Positions 52,536 through 59,877 of a stretch of 64,000 bases of DNA are shown here, in pieces. Every line of letters starts with the position of its first letter. Within the stretch, counting starts at the first letter, position 1. The stretch spans positions 197,643 through 261,642 of the forward strand of contig NZ_JBEPIJ010000003.1 in the NCBI RefSeq assembly GCF_040327995.1, read 5' to 3'. The DNA comes from Solimonas thermocellulolyticum. Its GTDB lineage: Bacteria > Pseudomonadota > Gammaproteobacteria > Nevskiales > Nevskiaceae. The position numbers and the translations under genes are program-made. The notes beneath the pieces were generated by a model that had not been told where the DNA came from, searched no databases, and worked only from the letters and a program-made list of their open reading frames with translations.

Positions 52536-54278
52536 TCAGGGGCCAGGTTCGCCCGAGCGTCCGGCGAGCCGGCGCGTGATCACCTCGATCTCGCGCGTTT
52601 CCGGCCCGCTCAGGCTGCGCACGCGCGCCTGTTCCAGTAGCGTCTGGACACGGGCGCGCAGCGCCTTGTCGCGCAGGCGGGCCAGGCCGTCGACGAATTC
52701 GGCCTCGATCGCGGCATCGTCGAGTGCGACGTCGCGCTGCGCCAGCAGCCGTGCGATCGCGTGGCCGCGTGGCTCGTCCTTCCATGCCTCGATCAGATGG
52801 CCGGCATGGGCGTCGGCACGTGCGAGAAAGAAGTCCGCGGCCGCGATCAGGACGTCGACACCGGGCACGCCGGCCTTAAGCAGCAGCGGGACGTTGTCGA
52901 TGCGCTCGGCCAGCCGCGGGCGCTCCAACAGCAACTGCAGCAGCCGCCGTACCGGCCGCGCCACGGGCGGCGGCGCCGGGTCGCCGCGCTGCACGACAGG
53001 GGTGCTGGCCGGTTTGCGCATCCCCGCTTCGACGTCATCGCGGCCCACGCGCGCGAGCCGCGCCAGTTCTTCGAGCATGAGCGTGCGCAGCGCACCCTCG
53101 CGCAGCTTGTCGAGGTGGGGGCGCGCCAGCGCGATCAACCGTGCGCGGCCTTCGACCGTACCGAGATCGACCTGCTTGGCCAGCTCGTCGAGCAAAAAGC
53201 GTGACAAGGGTTGCGCCTGGGCGATGCGCGCACGGAACGCCGCAGCGCCTTCGGCCTGCACCAGTGTGTCCGGATCATGGCCCTCGGGCAGGAACATGAA
53301 CGCACATTCGCGCCCCTCTACGCTCTCCGGCAGCGCCTGTTCGAGCGCGCGCCACGCCGCCGCGCGGCCGGCGCGATCGCCGTCGAAGCAGAACACCACT
53401 TTGCTGGTCGACTTGAACAGCAGTTGCAGGTGTTCGCGCGTCGTCGCGGTGCCCAGGGTCGCGACCGCTCCGTGTATACCGTGCTGCGCGAGCATCACCA
53501 CGTCCATATAGCCTTCGACCACCAGGAGCTGCGCGAGTGCGGTGGTGCGTGCCTGCTTCGCCTCGTATAGCCCGTAGAGGTGGCGACCCTTGTGGAACAG
53601 CGGGGTTTCCGGCGAGTTCAGGTACTTGGCCGGGTCATTGCCGAGGGTGCGGCCGCCAAAGCCGACGACGCGCCCGCGGGGGTCGCGGATCGGGAACATG
53701 ATGCGGTTGCGAAAGCGGTCGTAACAGCCGCCGCCGTCTCGCTCGATCAGCAGACCGGCGGTGATCGCGTGGCGCGTGTCCTTGAGAAAGCGCGTCAGCG
53801 CGTCCCAGCGATCGGGGGCGAAGCCGATCCCGAACCGCTTGGCGGTTTCGCCGGACACGCCACGCTTTTTCAAGTACTCGATCGCCTCCGGGCTCTCGCG
53901 CAGGCGTTCGCGGTAGAAGCGCTGCGCGGCCGCGAGCGCATCGAGCGGGCCGTCCATGACCACGCGCGTGTCCCGCCCGCCTTCGCGGGGGACTTCCATG
54001 CCGGCGCGCTGCGCCAGCGCCTCGACCGCCTCGACGAAACTCAGGCGGTCGTACTCCATCAGAAAGCCGATGGCGTTGCCGTTCTTGCCCGAGCTGAAGT
54101 CGAAGAACATCTGCTTGTTCGGATTCACGTAGAACGAGGGGGTCTTCTCGTTCGTGAAGGGCGACAGCCCGCGCAGCTCGCGTCCGGCGCGCTTGAGTTC
54201 GATGCGCGCGCCGATCAGCTCGACGATGTCGGTGCGCGCCAGCAGCTCGTGGATGAAGGCGTCGGGAATGCGGGACAT
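52536..54278 (-). CDS. dnaG: DNA primase, with expected zinc ligands replaced
   Basis: The 580-residue primase lays RNA primers for replication. The TOPRIM core is intact (QLLVVEGYMDVVML, VVFCFDGDRAG with catalytic acids) and the C-terminal helicase-binding region follows. The N-terminal CHC2 domain keeps its fold motifs (SPFTNEKTPSFYV, then FSSGKNGNAIGFLMEY), but all four usual zinc ligands are substituted: serine-39, threonine-42, aspartate-60 and serine-63 stand where Escherichia has cysteine-40, histidine-43, cysteine-61 and cysteine-64. So this domain probably does not bind zinc. I used the ATG that begins MSRIPDAFIHELL. It sits in the standard operon before rpoD. Confidence 0.95.
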   Translation of the reverse strand: MSRIPDAFIHELLARTDIVELIGARIELKRAGRELRGLSPFTNEKTPSFYVNPNKQMFFDFSSGKNGNAIGFLMEYDRLSFVEAVEALAQRAGMEVPREGGRDTRVVMDGPLDALAAAQRFYRERLRESPEAIEYLKKRGVSGETAKRFGIGFAPDRWDALTRFLKDTRHAITAGLLIERDGGGCYDRFRNRIMFPIRDPRGRVVGFGGRTLGNDPAKYLNSPETPLFHKGRHLYGLYEAKQARTTALAQLLVVEGYMDVVMLAQHGIHGAVATLGTATTREHLQLLFKSTSKVVFCFDGDRAGRAAAWRALEQALPESVEGRECAFMFLPEGHDPDTLVQAEGAAAFRARIAQAQPLSRFLLDELAKQVDLGTVEGRARLIALARPHLDKLREGALRTLMLEELARLARVGRDDVEAGMRKPASTPVVQRGDPAPPPVARPVRRLLQLLLERPRLAERIDNVPLLLKAGVPGVDVLIAAADFFLARADAHAGHLIEAWKDEPRGHAIARLLAQRDVALDDAAIEAEFVDGLARLRDKALRARVQTLLEQARVRSLSGPETREIEVITRRLAGRSGEPGP

Positions 54279-54311
54279 TTGTCGTCCTGACAAGCCGCCG
54301 CCGTTCGGCGT

Positions 54312-54336
54312 GAAGACAGTTCACCGGACTGTCTTC
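54312..54336. repeat. Perfect inverted repeat between yqeY and dnaG
   Basis: GAAGACAGT-7-ACTGTCTTC has perfect nine-base arms around TCACCGG. It lies 33 bases upstream of the dnaG start and 47 bases after the yqeY stop, inside the operon. No T-run follows on the minus strand, so it is not a classical terminator. It could be an operator or an RNA processing or attenuation structure. Confidence 0.6.
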
Positions 54337-54383
54337 CGATCCGCCTCACTGGCGGCGACTTTCAAAACAAGCGGAGCCCCAAT

Positions 54384-54830
54384 CTACCCGAGTTTCGCCT
54401 TGATCAGGCCCGACAGCTTGCCCATGTCGGTGCGCCCCTGAGCCCGGGGCTTGATCCAGGCCATGACCTTGCCGATGTCCTTGCCGCCGGCGGCGCCGGT
54501 TTCGGTGATCGCCTGTTCGATCAGCGCGGCGACTTCGGCCTCGCCGAGCTGCTGCGGCAGGTAGTCGAGCAGCACGGCGATCTCCGCGGCCTCCTTGTCG
54601 GCGAGATCGGTGCGGCCGGCATTCTGGAACTGCGCCTGTGCGTCGCGGCGCTGCTTGATCATCTTTTCGACCACCGCGTGGATCACCGCCTCGGTCAGCT
54701 CGACGGCGTCGACCACCTCACGCTGCTTGAGCTCCGCCTGTAGCATGCGCAGGACCGACAAGCGTGGCTTGTCGCCGGCGCGCATCGCGGTCTTCACGTC
54801 CTCGTTAATGCGGGTCTTGAGCTCGCTCAT
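54384..54830 (-). CDS. yqeY: GatB/YqeY domain protein
   Basis: The 148-residue protein is related to the tail domain of the GatB amidotransferase subunit. It has TRINEDVKTAMRAGDKPRLS, EIAVLLDYLPQQL and the C-terminal KDIGKVMAWIKPRAQGRTDM. It may act on aminoacyl-tRNA, but the function is not established. It commonly sits between rpsU and dnaG, as here. The chosen ATG gives MSELKTRI; a longer frame would run through the attenuator-like hairpin. Confidence 0.93.
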   Translation of the reverse strand: MSELKTRINEDVKTAMRAGDKPRLSVLRMLQAELKQREVVDAVELTEAVIHAVVEKMIKQRRDAQAQFQNAGRTDLADKEAAEIAVLLDYLPQQLGEAEVAALIEQAITETGAAGGKDIGKVMAWIKPRAQGRTDMGKLSGLIKAKLG

Positions 54831-54844
54831 CACTCGATCTCCAG

Positions 54845-54873
54845 AAACACAAAACGCGGCCATGCCGCCGCGT
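54845..54873 (-). terminator. Candidate attenuator hairpin between rpsU and yqeY
   Basis: Read on the minus strand, ACGCGGC-GGCATG-GCCGCGT is followed by TTTGTGTTT, a stem with seven paired bases and a T-rich tail. It stands about 100 bases after the rpsU stop and 14 bases before the yqeY start. A partial terminator in this place would let rpsU be expressed more strongly than dnaG and rpoD, as is known for the E. coli operon. Confidence 0.65.
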
Positions 54874-54977
54874 GATGCGCTTACTTGAACAGTCGCCGCC
54901 GGCGAGGGAAAGCGGTCCGGGTAACCGTTGCCCCGCCGAGCCGCCGGGCTCGTCAGGACGCCAAACGCGCGTTGGCC

Positions 54978-55193
54978 TCAGAAGAGGCGGATCCGCCGGT
55001 TCGACTCACGCTGGACTTTCTTGGCCTGGCGCTTGATGGCGGCCGCACGCTTGCGCTTGCGCTCCTGGCTCGGTTTCTCGTAGTACTCGTGCTTACGTAG
55101 ATCGGTCAGGACACCGGCTTTTTCGCAGGTGCGCTTGAACCGGCGCAAAGCCACTTCGAAAGGCTCGTTCTCACGAACGCGGACGGAAGGCAT
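54978..55193 (-). CDS. rpsU: 30S ribosomal protein S21
   Basis: The 71-residue basic protein matches S21 (MPSVRVRENEPFEVALRRFK, RTCEKAGVL, EYYEKPSQERKRKRAAA). It helps the 30S subunit start translation. The ATG at 55193 starts the family N-terminus. It is the first gene of the macromolecular-synthesis operon; tsaD starts divergently 114 bases away, the usual arrangement. Confidence 0.98.
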   Translation of the reverse strand: MPSVRVRENEPFEVALRRFKRTCEKAGVLTDLRKHEYYEKPSQERKRKRAAAIKRQAKKVQRESNRRIRLF

Positions 55194-55307
55194 GAACGAC
55201 TCACTCGCTTGGTGCGGACTCGGGGACAGGCCCACGAAAGGGGCGCGATTCTAGCCGCATGGGCGGCGCCGCGCAATCCGCCCGGCGCGGATGGCTACAA
55301 TGGCCCC

Positions 55308-56366
55308 ATGAACCCCTCCGCGTGCGCGGCCGGTCTGCGGCCCGGGCCGATACTCGGCATCGAGACCTCCTGCGACGAAACCGCCGCCGCGATTTACTGC
55401 GGCGAGCGCGGTTTGCTCGCGCATTGCCTGTACAGTCAGGTGAAGCTGCACGCCCAGTACGGCGGCGTGGTGCCCGAGCTCGCCTCGCGCGATCACGTGC
55501 GCCGCATCAACGGCCTGATCCGCGCCGCGCTCGCCGACGCCGGCGTGCAGGCGGGCGAGCTGGGCGGCATCGCCTACACCGCCGGTCCCGGCCTGATCGG
55601 CGCGCTGATGGTCGGTGCCGCGGTTGCATCCGGCATGGCGAGCGCGCTGGGCGTGCCGCTGATCCCGGTGCACCACATGGAGGCGCATCTGCTCGCGCCC
55701 ATGCTCGAAGACCCGGCGCCGGCGTTTCCGTTTCTCGCGCTTTTGGTTTCGGGCGGGCACACGATGCTGGTCGCGGTGCGCGGCCATGGTGTCTACGAGC
55801 TGCTCGGTGAGAGCCTCGACGACGCCGTCGGCGAGGCCTTCGACAAGACTGCCAAGCTGCTCGGCCTGCCGTATCCGGGCGGGCCGCATCTGGCTCGACT
55901 CGCCGAGCAGGGGCGCGCCGGCCGCTTCCACTTTCCGCGGCCGATGACCGACCGGCCGGGCCTCGAGTTCAGCTTCAGCGGACTCAAGACCGCCGTGCTC
56001 ACCGCCTTGCCGGCGGATGCCGATGCGCAAACGCGCGCCGATCTGGCGCTCGCGTTCGAAGAGGCGGTGACCGACACGCTGGCGATCAAGGTCGAGCGCG
56101 CGCTGCAGGCGGCGCAGCTGGAGCGCGTGATCGTCGCCGGCGGCGTCGGCGCCAATCGCCGCTTGCGCGAGAAGCTGGCCGAACGCGCGCGGCGGGGCGG
56201 GTTTGCGCTGTACTTCCCGCGGCTCGCGTTTTGTACCGACAATGCCGCGATGGTCGCGTACACCGGCTGGGTGCGGCGCCGCGACGGGCAGATGCCCGGT
56301 GGCGCGCTGTTCACGACCCCGCGCTGGCCGCTCGACAGCCTCACGCCGCCACGCAGCGCGGCTTGA
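55308..56366 (+). CDS. tsaD: tRNA N6-adenosine threonylcarbamoyltransferase TsaD
   Basis: The 352-residue enzyme installs the t6A37 modification on ANN-decoding tRNAs, together with TsaB, TsaE and TsaC. It has ILGIETSCDETAAAIY, the metal-binding PVHHMEAHLLAP and FSFSGLKTAVL, with a late FCTDNAAMVAYTG. It is divergent from rpsU, as in many gammaproteobacteria, and is followed by folB after 12 bases. Confidence 0.97.
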   Translation: MNPSACAAGLRPGPILGIETSCDETAAAIYCGERGLLAHCLYSQVKLHAQYGGVVPELASRDHVRRINGLIRAALADAGVQAGELGGIAYTAGPGLIGALMVGAAVASGMASALGVPLIPVHHMEAHLLAPMLEDPAPAFPFLALLVSGGHTMLVAVRGHGVYELLGESLDDAVGEAFDKTAKLLGLPYPGGPHLARLAEQGRAGRFHFPRPMTDRPGLEFSFSGLKTAVLTALPADADAQTRADLALAFEEAVTDTLAIKVERALQAAQLERVIVAGGVGANRRLREKLAERARRGGFALYFPRLAFCTDNAAMVAYTGWVRRRDGQMPGGALFTTPRWPLDSLTPPRSAA

Positions 56367-56378
56367 TCCGGACCTTGC

Positions 56379-56750
56379 ATGGACACGATCTTCATCCGCG
56401 GGCTGCGCGTCGATGCCATCATCGGCGTGCACGCCTGGGAGCGTCGTCTCGAACGAGCGCTGGTGTTCGATCTGGAGCTGGGAACCGACATTCGCGACGC
56501 CGCGTCCAGCGATCAGATCCGCGATGCCATCGACTACGCCGCCGTGGTCGAGACGGTGACACGGCTGGCGCAGACCCTGCAGCCGGCCCTGCTGGAGACC
56601 CTCGCCGAAGGCATCGCGCGCCGGCTCTTCGAGGATTTTCCGATCCGGCGCCTGCGTCTGGTGATCGATAAGCCCGGTGCGGTGCCGGACGTGAAACAGA
56701 TCGGCGTTGCGATCGAACGCCTGCGTGAGGACTATGCCGCCTGCGGGTGA
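56379..56750 (+). CDS. folB: Dihydroneopterin aldolase
   Basis: The 123-residue protein catalyses the aldol cleavage of dihydroneopterin in folate synthesis. It shows FIRGLRVDAIIGVHAWER at the start, with the catalytic tyrosine and glutamate in the usual places (DAIDYAAVVETV, LLETLAEGIARRL), and RLRLVIDKPGAVPDVKQIG with the catalytic lysine. It follows tsaD closely; the two are probably co-transcribed. Confidence 0.95.
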   Translation: MDTIFIRGLRVDAIIGVHAWERRLERALVFDLELGTDIRDAASSDQIRDAIDYAAVVETVTRLAQTLQPALLETLAEGIARRLFEDFPIRRLRLVIDKPGAVPDVKQIGVAIERLREDYAACG

Positions 56751-56862
56751 GGCGGGGCTGTGCGGTTCGTCCAGTGGCCGAACCGGCCGCCGGGCCGGGC
56801 TGGACCGAGGGCGCGTGTCTGCGCCATGGGGGTCTTGGCGCGCGATCGCTCAAGGCGCGTGC

Positions 56863-57426
56863 TCAGTTGATCTGCGGGAGCGCCTGCTGCGCGGCGATCA
56901 GCGCGCGGGTGTACGCGGCCAGATCGTCGTAGACCGCGACGCCGCGCAGCTCCGCGCGGTGTTCGGCCTCGGTGCGCAGTCCATTGCCGGTGCGCACGAG
57001 GATAGGCCGCGCCTTGGCCGCGCGTGCCGCCTCGATATCGCGCCAGGAATCGCCCACCACCGGGATCAGCTCGGGGCTTAGATTCAGGCGCCGTGCCAGA
57101 TCCAGGATCATGCCCGGCGCCGGTTTGCGCATCGGCGTCGCCCGATCCGGATGCTCCGGGGCGAAAGCGATGGCGTCGATGCGTCCGCCCAGTTCCGCGA
57201 GCCGTTGCTGCAGTGTGTCGTTGACGGCGCAGAAGGCGTCGTAGTCGAACAGGCCGCGGCCGAGGCCGGACTGGTTACTGGCGACGAACACGCGAAAGCC
57301 TGCCTGACACAGCCGCGCGATCGCCTCCAGGCTGCCGGGAATGGGGCGCCATTCGGCGACCGACTTGATGTAGTCCGGCGAGTCTTCGTTGATGACGCCA
57401 TCGCGGTCGAGTATGACGATCTTCAC
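56863..57426 (-). CDS. gmhB: D-glycero-beta-D-manno-heptose 1,7-bisphosphate 7-phosphatase, zinc loop absent
   Basis: The 187-residue HAD-type phosphatase removes a phosphate in the synthesis of ADP-heptose for lipopolysaccharide. It has the nucleophile motif VILDRDGVINEDSPDYI, VASNQSGLGRGLFD, KPAPGMILDLARRL and the acid motif VVGDSWRDIEAA. The cysteine/histidine loop that binds zinc in most GmhB proteins reads EHPDRATPMRKPAPG here, around residues 88-102, without the cysteines. The start is a GTG. Normally gmhB sits downstream of glyQ-glyS, and here it follows glyS. Confidence 0.9.
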   Translation of the reverse strand: MKIVILDRDGVINEDSPDYIKSVAEWRPIPGSLEAIARLCQAGFRVFVASNQSGLGRGLFDYDAFCAVNDTLQQRLAELGGRIDAIAFAPEHPDRATPMRKPAPGMILDLARRLNLSPELIPVVGDSWRDIEAARAAKARPILVRTGNGLRTEAEHRAELRGVAVYDDLAAYTRALIAAQQALPQIN

Positions 57427-57609
57427 GCACGCACTCCGTCAGCCGTGCTTGGCACGGCCCCCAGCCCGGCCAGTTTGCTTGACTCGGCATGACTTTGCGT
57501 CATGCCTCGCCCCGAGCAAACACGGGCCGGGCGTGCGCCGGCGCGAAGCCGCGCTTCGCGAAGGCCGCCGGCTCGCCCACCGCGGCCGGGCGATGCGATG
57601 CGCATGGTG

Positions 57610-59694
57610 TCACGCCGCAGCGTCCGTTCGCCCTGGCAGGCAGGCCAGATCGGCGACCGAGCGGCACAGACGGTCGAGCTGGGCGAGCAGCGCGAGGCGG
57701 TTGGCGCGCAGGGCGGCATCATCGACGTTGACCATGACCTCGTCGAAGAAGGCATCGACCGGCGCGCGCAGCGCGGCGAGGTTCACCAGGCGCGTGCGAT
57801 AGTCGCCGATGCGCGCGTTCTCGGCCTCGAGCGCGTTCATGCGCTCGAACAGGACGCGCTCGGCGTCGAGCGCAAGGCGCGCCGGATCCACCGCGCCGGC
57901 GACGGTGCCGGCCTGCCGGAGGATGTTGCGCACGCGCTTGTTGGCGGCGGCGAGGTCCGGCGCCGCCGTTTCGGCGACAAAGGCGTGCACGGCCAAAAGG
58001 CGGCGCAGGAAATCGAGCGGCTGCGTGACGTCCATCGCCCGCACGGCCTCGAAAGTCTCCGCGGTGATGTCACGGCCGTCCACGTTGCGGCCGACGAGAT
58101 GGGCGCGCAGGCGTTCGAAGATGAAATCCTCGAGCTCGCGCAGCACCGCATCGCTGCGCGCGGACGCCGGCTGCAGCGCCAGCGCCGCGGACAGCAACGT
58201 GCGCAGGTCCAGCGGCAGCTCGGCCTCCAGGCAGATGCGCAGCACGCCGAGCGCGGCGCGGCGCAGGGCGTACGGATCCTTGCTCGCGCTGGGCTTCTGG
58301 CCGATGGCGAAGATGCCGGCCAGGGTGTCCAGCTTGTCGGCGAGCGCGAGGATCTGGCCGATGCGTGTGGACGGGATCGGCGTCCCCTGCTGCGTCGGCA
58401 GGTAGTGCTCGCGAATCGCCTGCGACACTTCGGCGCCCTCGCCCGATTTCGCGGCGTAGTAGCCGCCCATCAGGCCCTGCAGCTCGGGGAACTCGTAGAC
58501 CATCTTGGTGACGAGATCGGCCTTGCACAGCGTGGCGGCATGCGCGACCGCGGCCTTGTCCACCCCCAGCGCCGCGGCGATGGACGCCGCGAGGTCGCGC
58601 AGGCGCCGGGCTTTGTCGCCGATGCTGCCGAGATCCTTGTGGAAGGTCACGCGATCGAGCCCTGGCAGGTAGGCCGCCAGCGGCTGCTTGAGATCCTGCT
58701 GCCAGAAGAACAGCGCGTCGGAGAGGCGCGGGCGCACCACGCGCTCGTTGCCGGCGATCACCTGAGCGACATCGCGCGACTCGATGTTGCACACGGTGAT
58801 GAACGCGTTGGTCAGCACCGTCTGCTCCACGTCGTGGAACACGGTGAAATAGCGCTGGTTGGTTTCGACGGTGGCGACGATCACCTCCGGCGGCAGTTCG
58901 AGGAAGTGCGGCTCGAAGTGACCGGTGATGGCGACCGGCCACTCGACCAGTGCCGTGACCTCGTCGAGCAGCGCCTCGCAGATGCGGGCGTGGCCCCCCA
59001 GCGCGGCGGCCTGCGCTTGCACCTGACGGCGGATCTCGGCGCGGCGCGAGTCGATGTCGGCCCAGACCTTGGCGGCCGTGAGCGCGGCCGGGTAGTCCGC
59101 TGGCGCGCGCAGGGGGATGGCCGCCGGCGCATGGAAGCGGTGGCCGTAGGTGACGTTGCTCGCGCTCAGACCGAAGCGCGCCAGCGGAACGACCTCACCA
59201 CCCAGCAGGCACACCAGCCACTGCACCGGCCGCACGAAGGTTCCCTCGCCGCTGCCCCAGCGCATGCGCTTGGGTACGAGGGCATCCATCGCCTTGAGCG
59301 TGTCCTCGAAGATCTCGGGCAAGAGCTCGGCCGTTGCGCGGCCCGGCGTCTTCTTCGCGAAATACAGCTTGCCGTCTTTTTGTCCCAGCGCCGAAACCTG
59401 CACGCCGCAGGACTTGGCGAAGCCGAGCGCCGCCGGCGTCGGCTGGCCGTCCCTGAATGCGGCAGTCAGCGCGGGGCCCAGGCGTTCGACGGTCTGCTCG
59501 TTCTGGCGCTCGGCGACCGCGTCGATGAGCGTCGCGATGCGCCGCGGCGTCGCAAAGATCCGCACGCCGGCGTGGGCGATCCCCCGCGTCGTGAGCCCCT
59601 TGCACAGTCCGTCGCGCAAGGCCTCGGCGAGCGGCTGGACGTAGCGGGCGGGCAGGTCTTCGGTGCCGATTTCGAGCAGCAGATCGCAAGACAT
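57610..59694 (-). CDS. glyS: Glycyl-tRNA synthetase beta subunit
   Basis: The 694-residue subunit matches GlyS: MSCDLLLEIGTEDLPARYVQ at the N-terminus, FVRPVQWLVCLLGGEVVPLA, ATVETNQRYFTVFHD, and a C-terminal anticodon-binding region (NVDDAALRANRLALL). It works as an alpha2-beta2 enzyme with GlyQ, which is not in this window. glyQ normally lies directly upstream, but here katG lies there, divergent. An in-frame extension toward katG crosses the intergenic region and was rejected. Confidence 0.96.
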   Translation of the reverse strand: MSCDLLLEIGTEDLPARYVQPLAEALRDGLCKGLTTRGIAHAGVRIFATPRRIATLIDAVAERQNEQTVERLGPALTAAFRDGQPTPAALGFAKSCGVQVSALGQKDGKLYFAKKTPGRATAELLPEIFEDTLKAMDALVPKRMRWGSGEGTFVRPVQWLVCLLGGEVVPLARFGLSASNVTYGHRFHAPAAIPLRAPADYPAALTAAKVWADIDSRRAEIRRQVQAQAAALGGHARICEALLDEVTALVEWPVAITGHFEPHFLELPPEVIVATVETNQRYFTVFHDVEQTVLTNAFITVCNIESRDVAQVIAGNERVVRPRLSDALFFWQQDLKQPLAAYLPGLDRVTFHKDLGSIGDKARRLRDLAASIAAALGVDKAAVAHAATLCKADLVTKMVYEFPELQGLMGGYYAAKSGEGAEVSQAIREHYLPTQQGTPIPSTRIGQILALADKLDTLAGIFAIGQKPSASKDPYALRRAALGVLRICLEAELPLDLRTLLSAALALQPASARSDAVLRELEDFIFERLRAHLVGRNVDGRDITAETFEAVRAMDVTQPLDFLRRLLAVHAFVAETAAPDLAAANKRVRNILRQAGTVAGAVDPARLALDAERVLFERMNALEAENARIGDYRTRLVNLAALRAPVDAFFDEVMVNVDDAALRANRLALLAQLDRLCRSVADLACLPGRTDAAA

Positions 59695-59794
59695 GGACGA
59701 CGACGGGCCGATCACGAAAGGGCGCGTAGTCTCCGGGATCGACGCATGTTTCGCCAACCGCCGGCGGTAAACTGCAAGGAAAAATCTATCGAAG

Positions 59795-59817
59795 TGTAAT
59801 ATACAATCAATTTTACA
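59795..59817. promoter_or_regulatory. AT-rich island with an inverted repeat between glyS and katG
   Basis: TGTAA-13-TTACA lies in the only strongly AT-rich stretch of the area (about 59780-59825), between divergent glyS and katG. CTAT (59786-59789) and ATAG (about 59819-59822) flank it, loosely like parts of an OxyR-type site. It probably holds the katG promoter and perhaps a peroxide-response operator. The motif match is too loose to name a regulator. Confidence 0.4.
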
Positions 59818-59877
59818 AATAGAGGCCGCGGGTTTACGGTGCGCCAAAGTCTCCACCCAGCGTAAAAGGCCAGCCCC

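Noticed and set aside
57502..59799. 765-codon open frame on the plus strand opposite glyS
   Set aside because: Antisense shadow of glyS; composition is arginine- and glutamine-rich with no domain, while glyS matches its family throughout.
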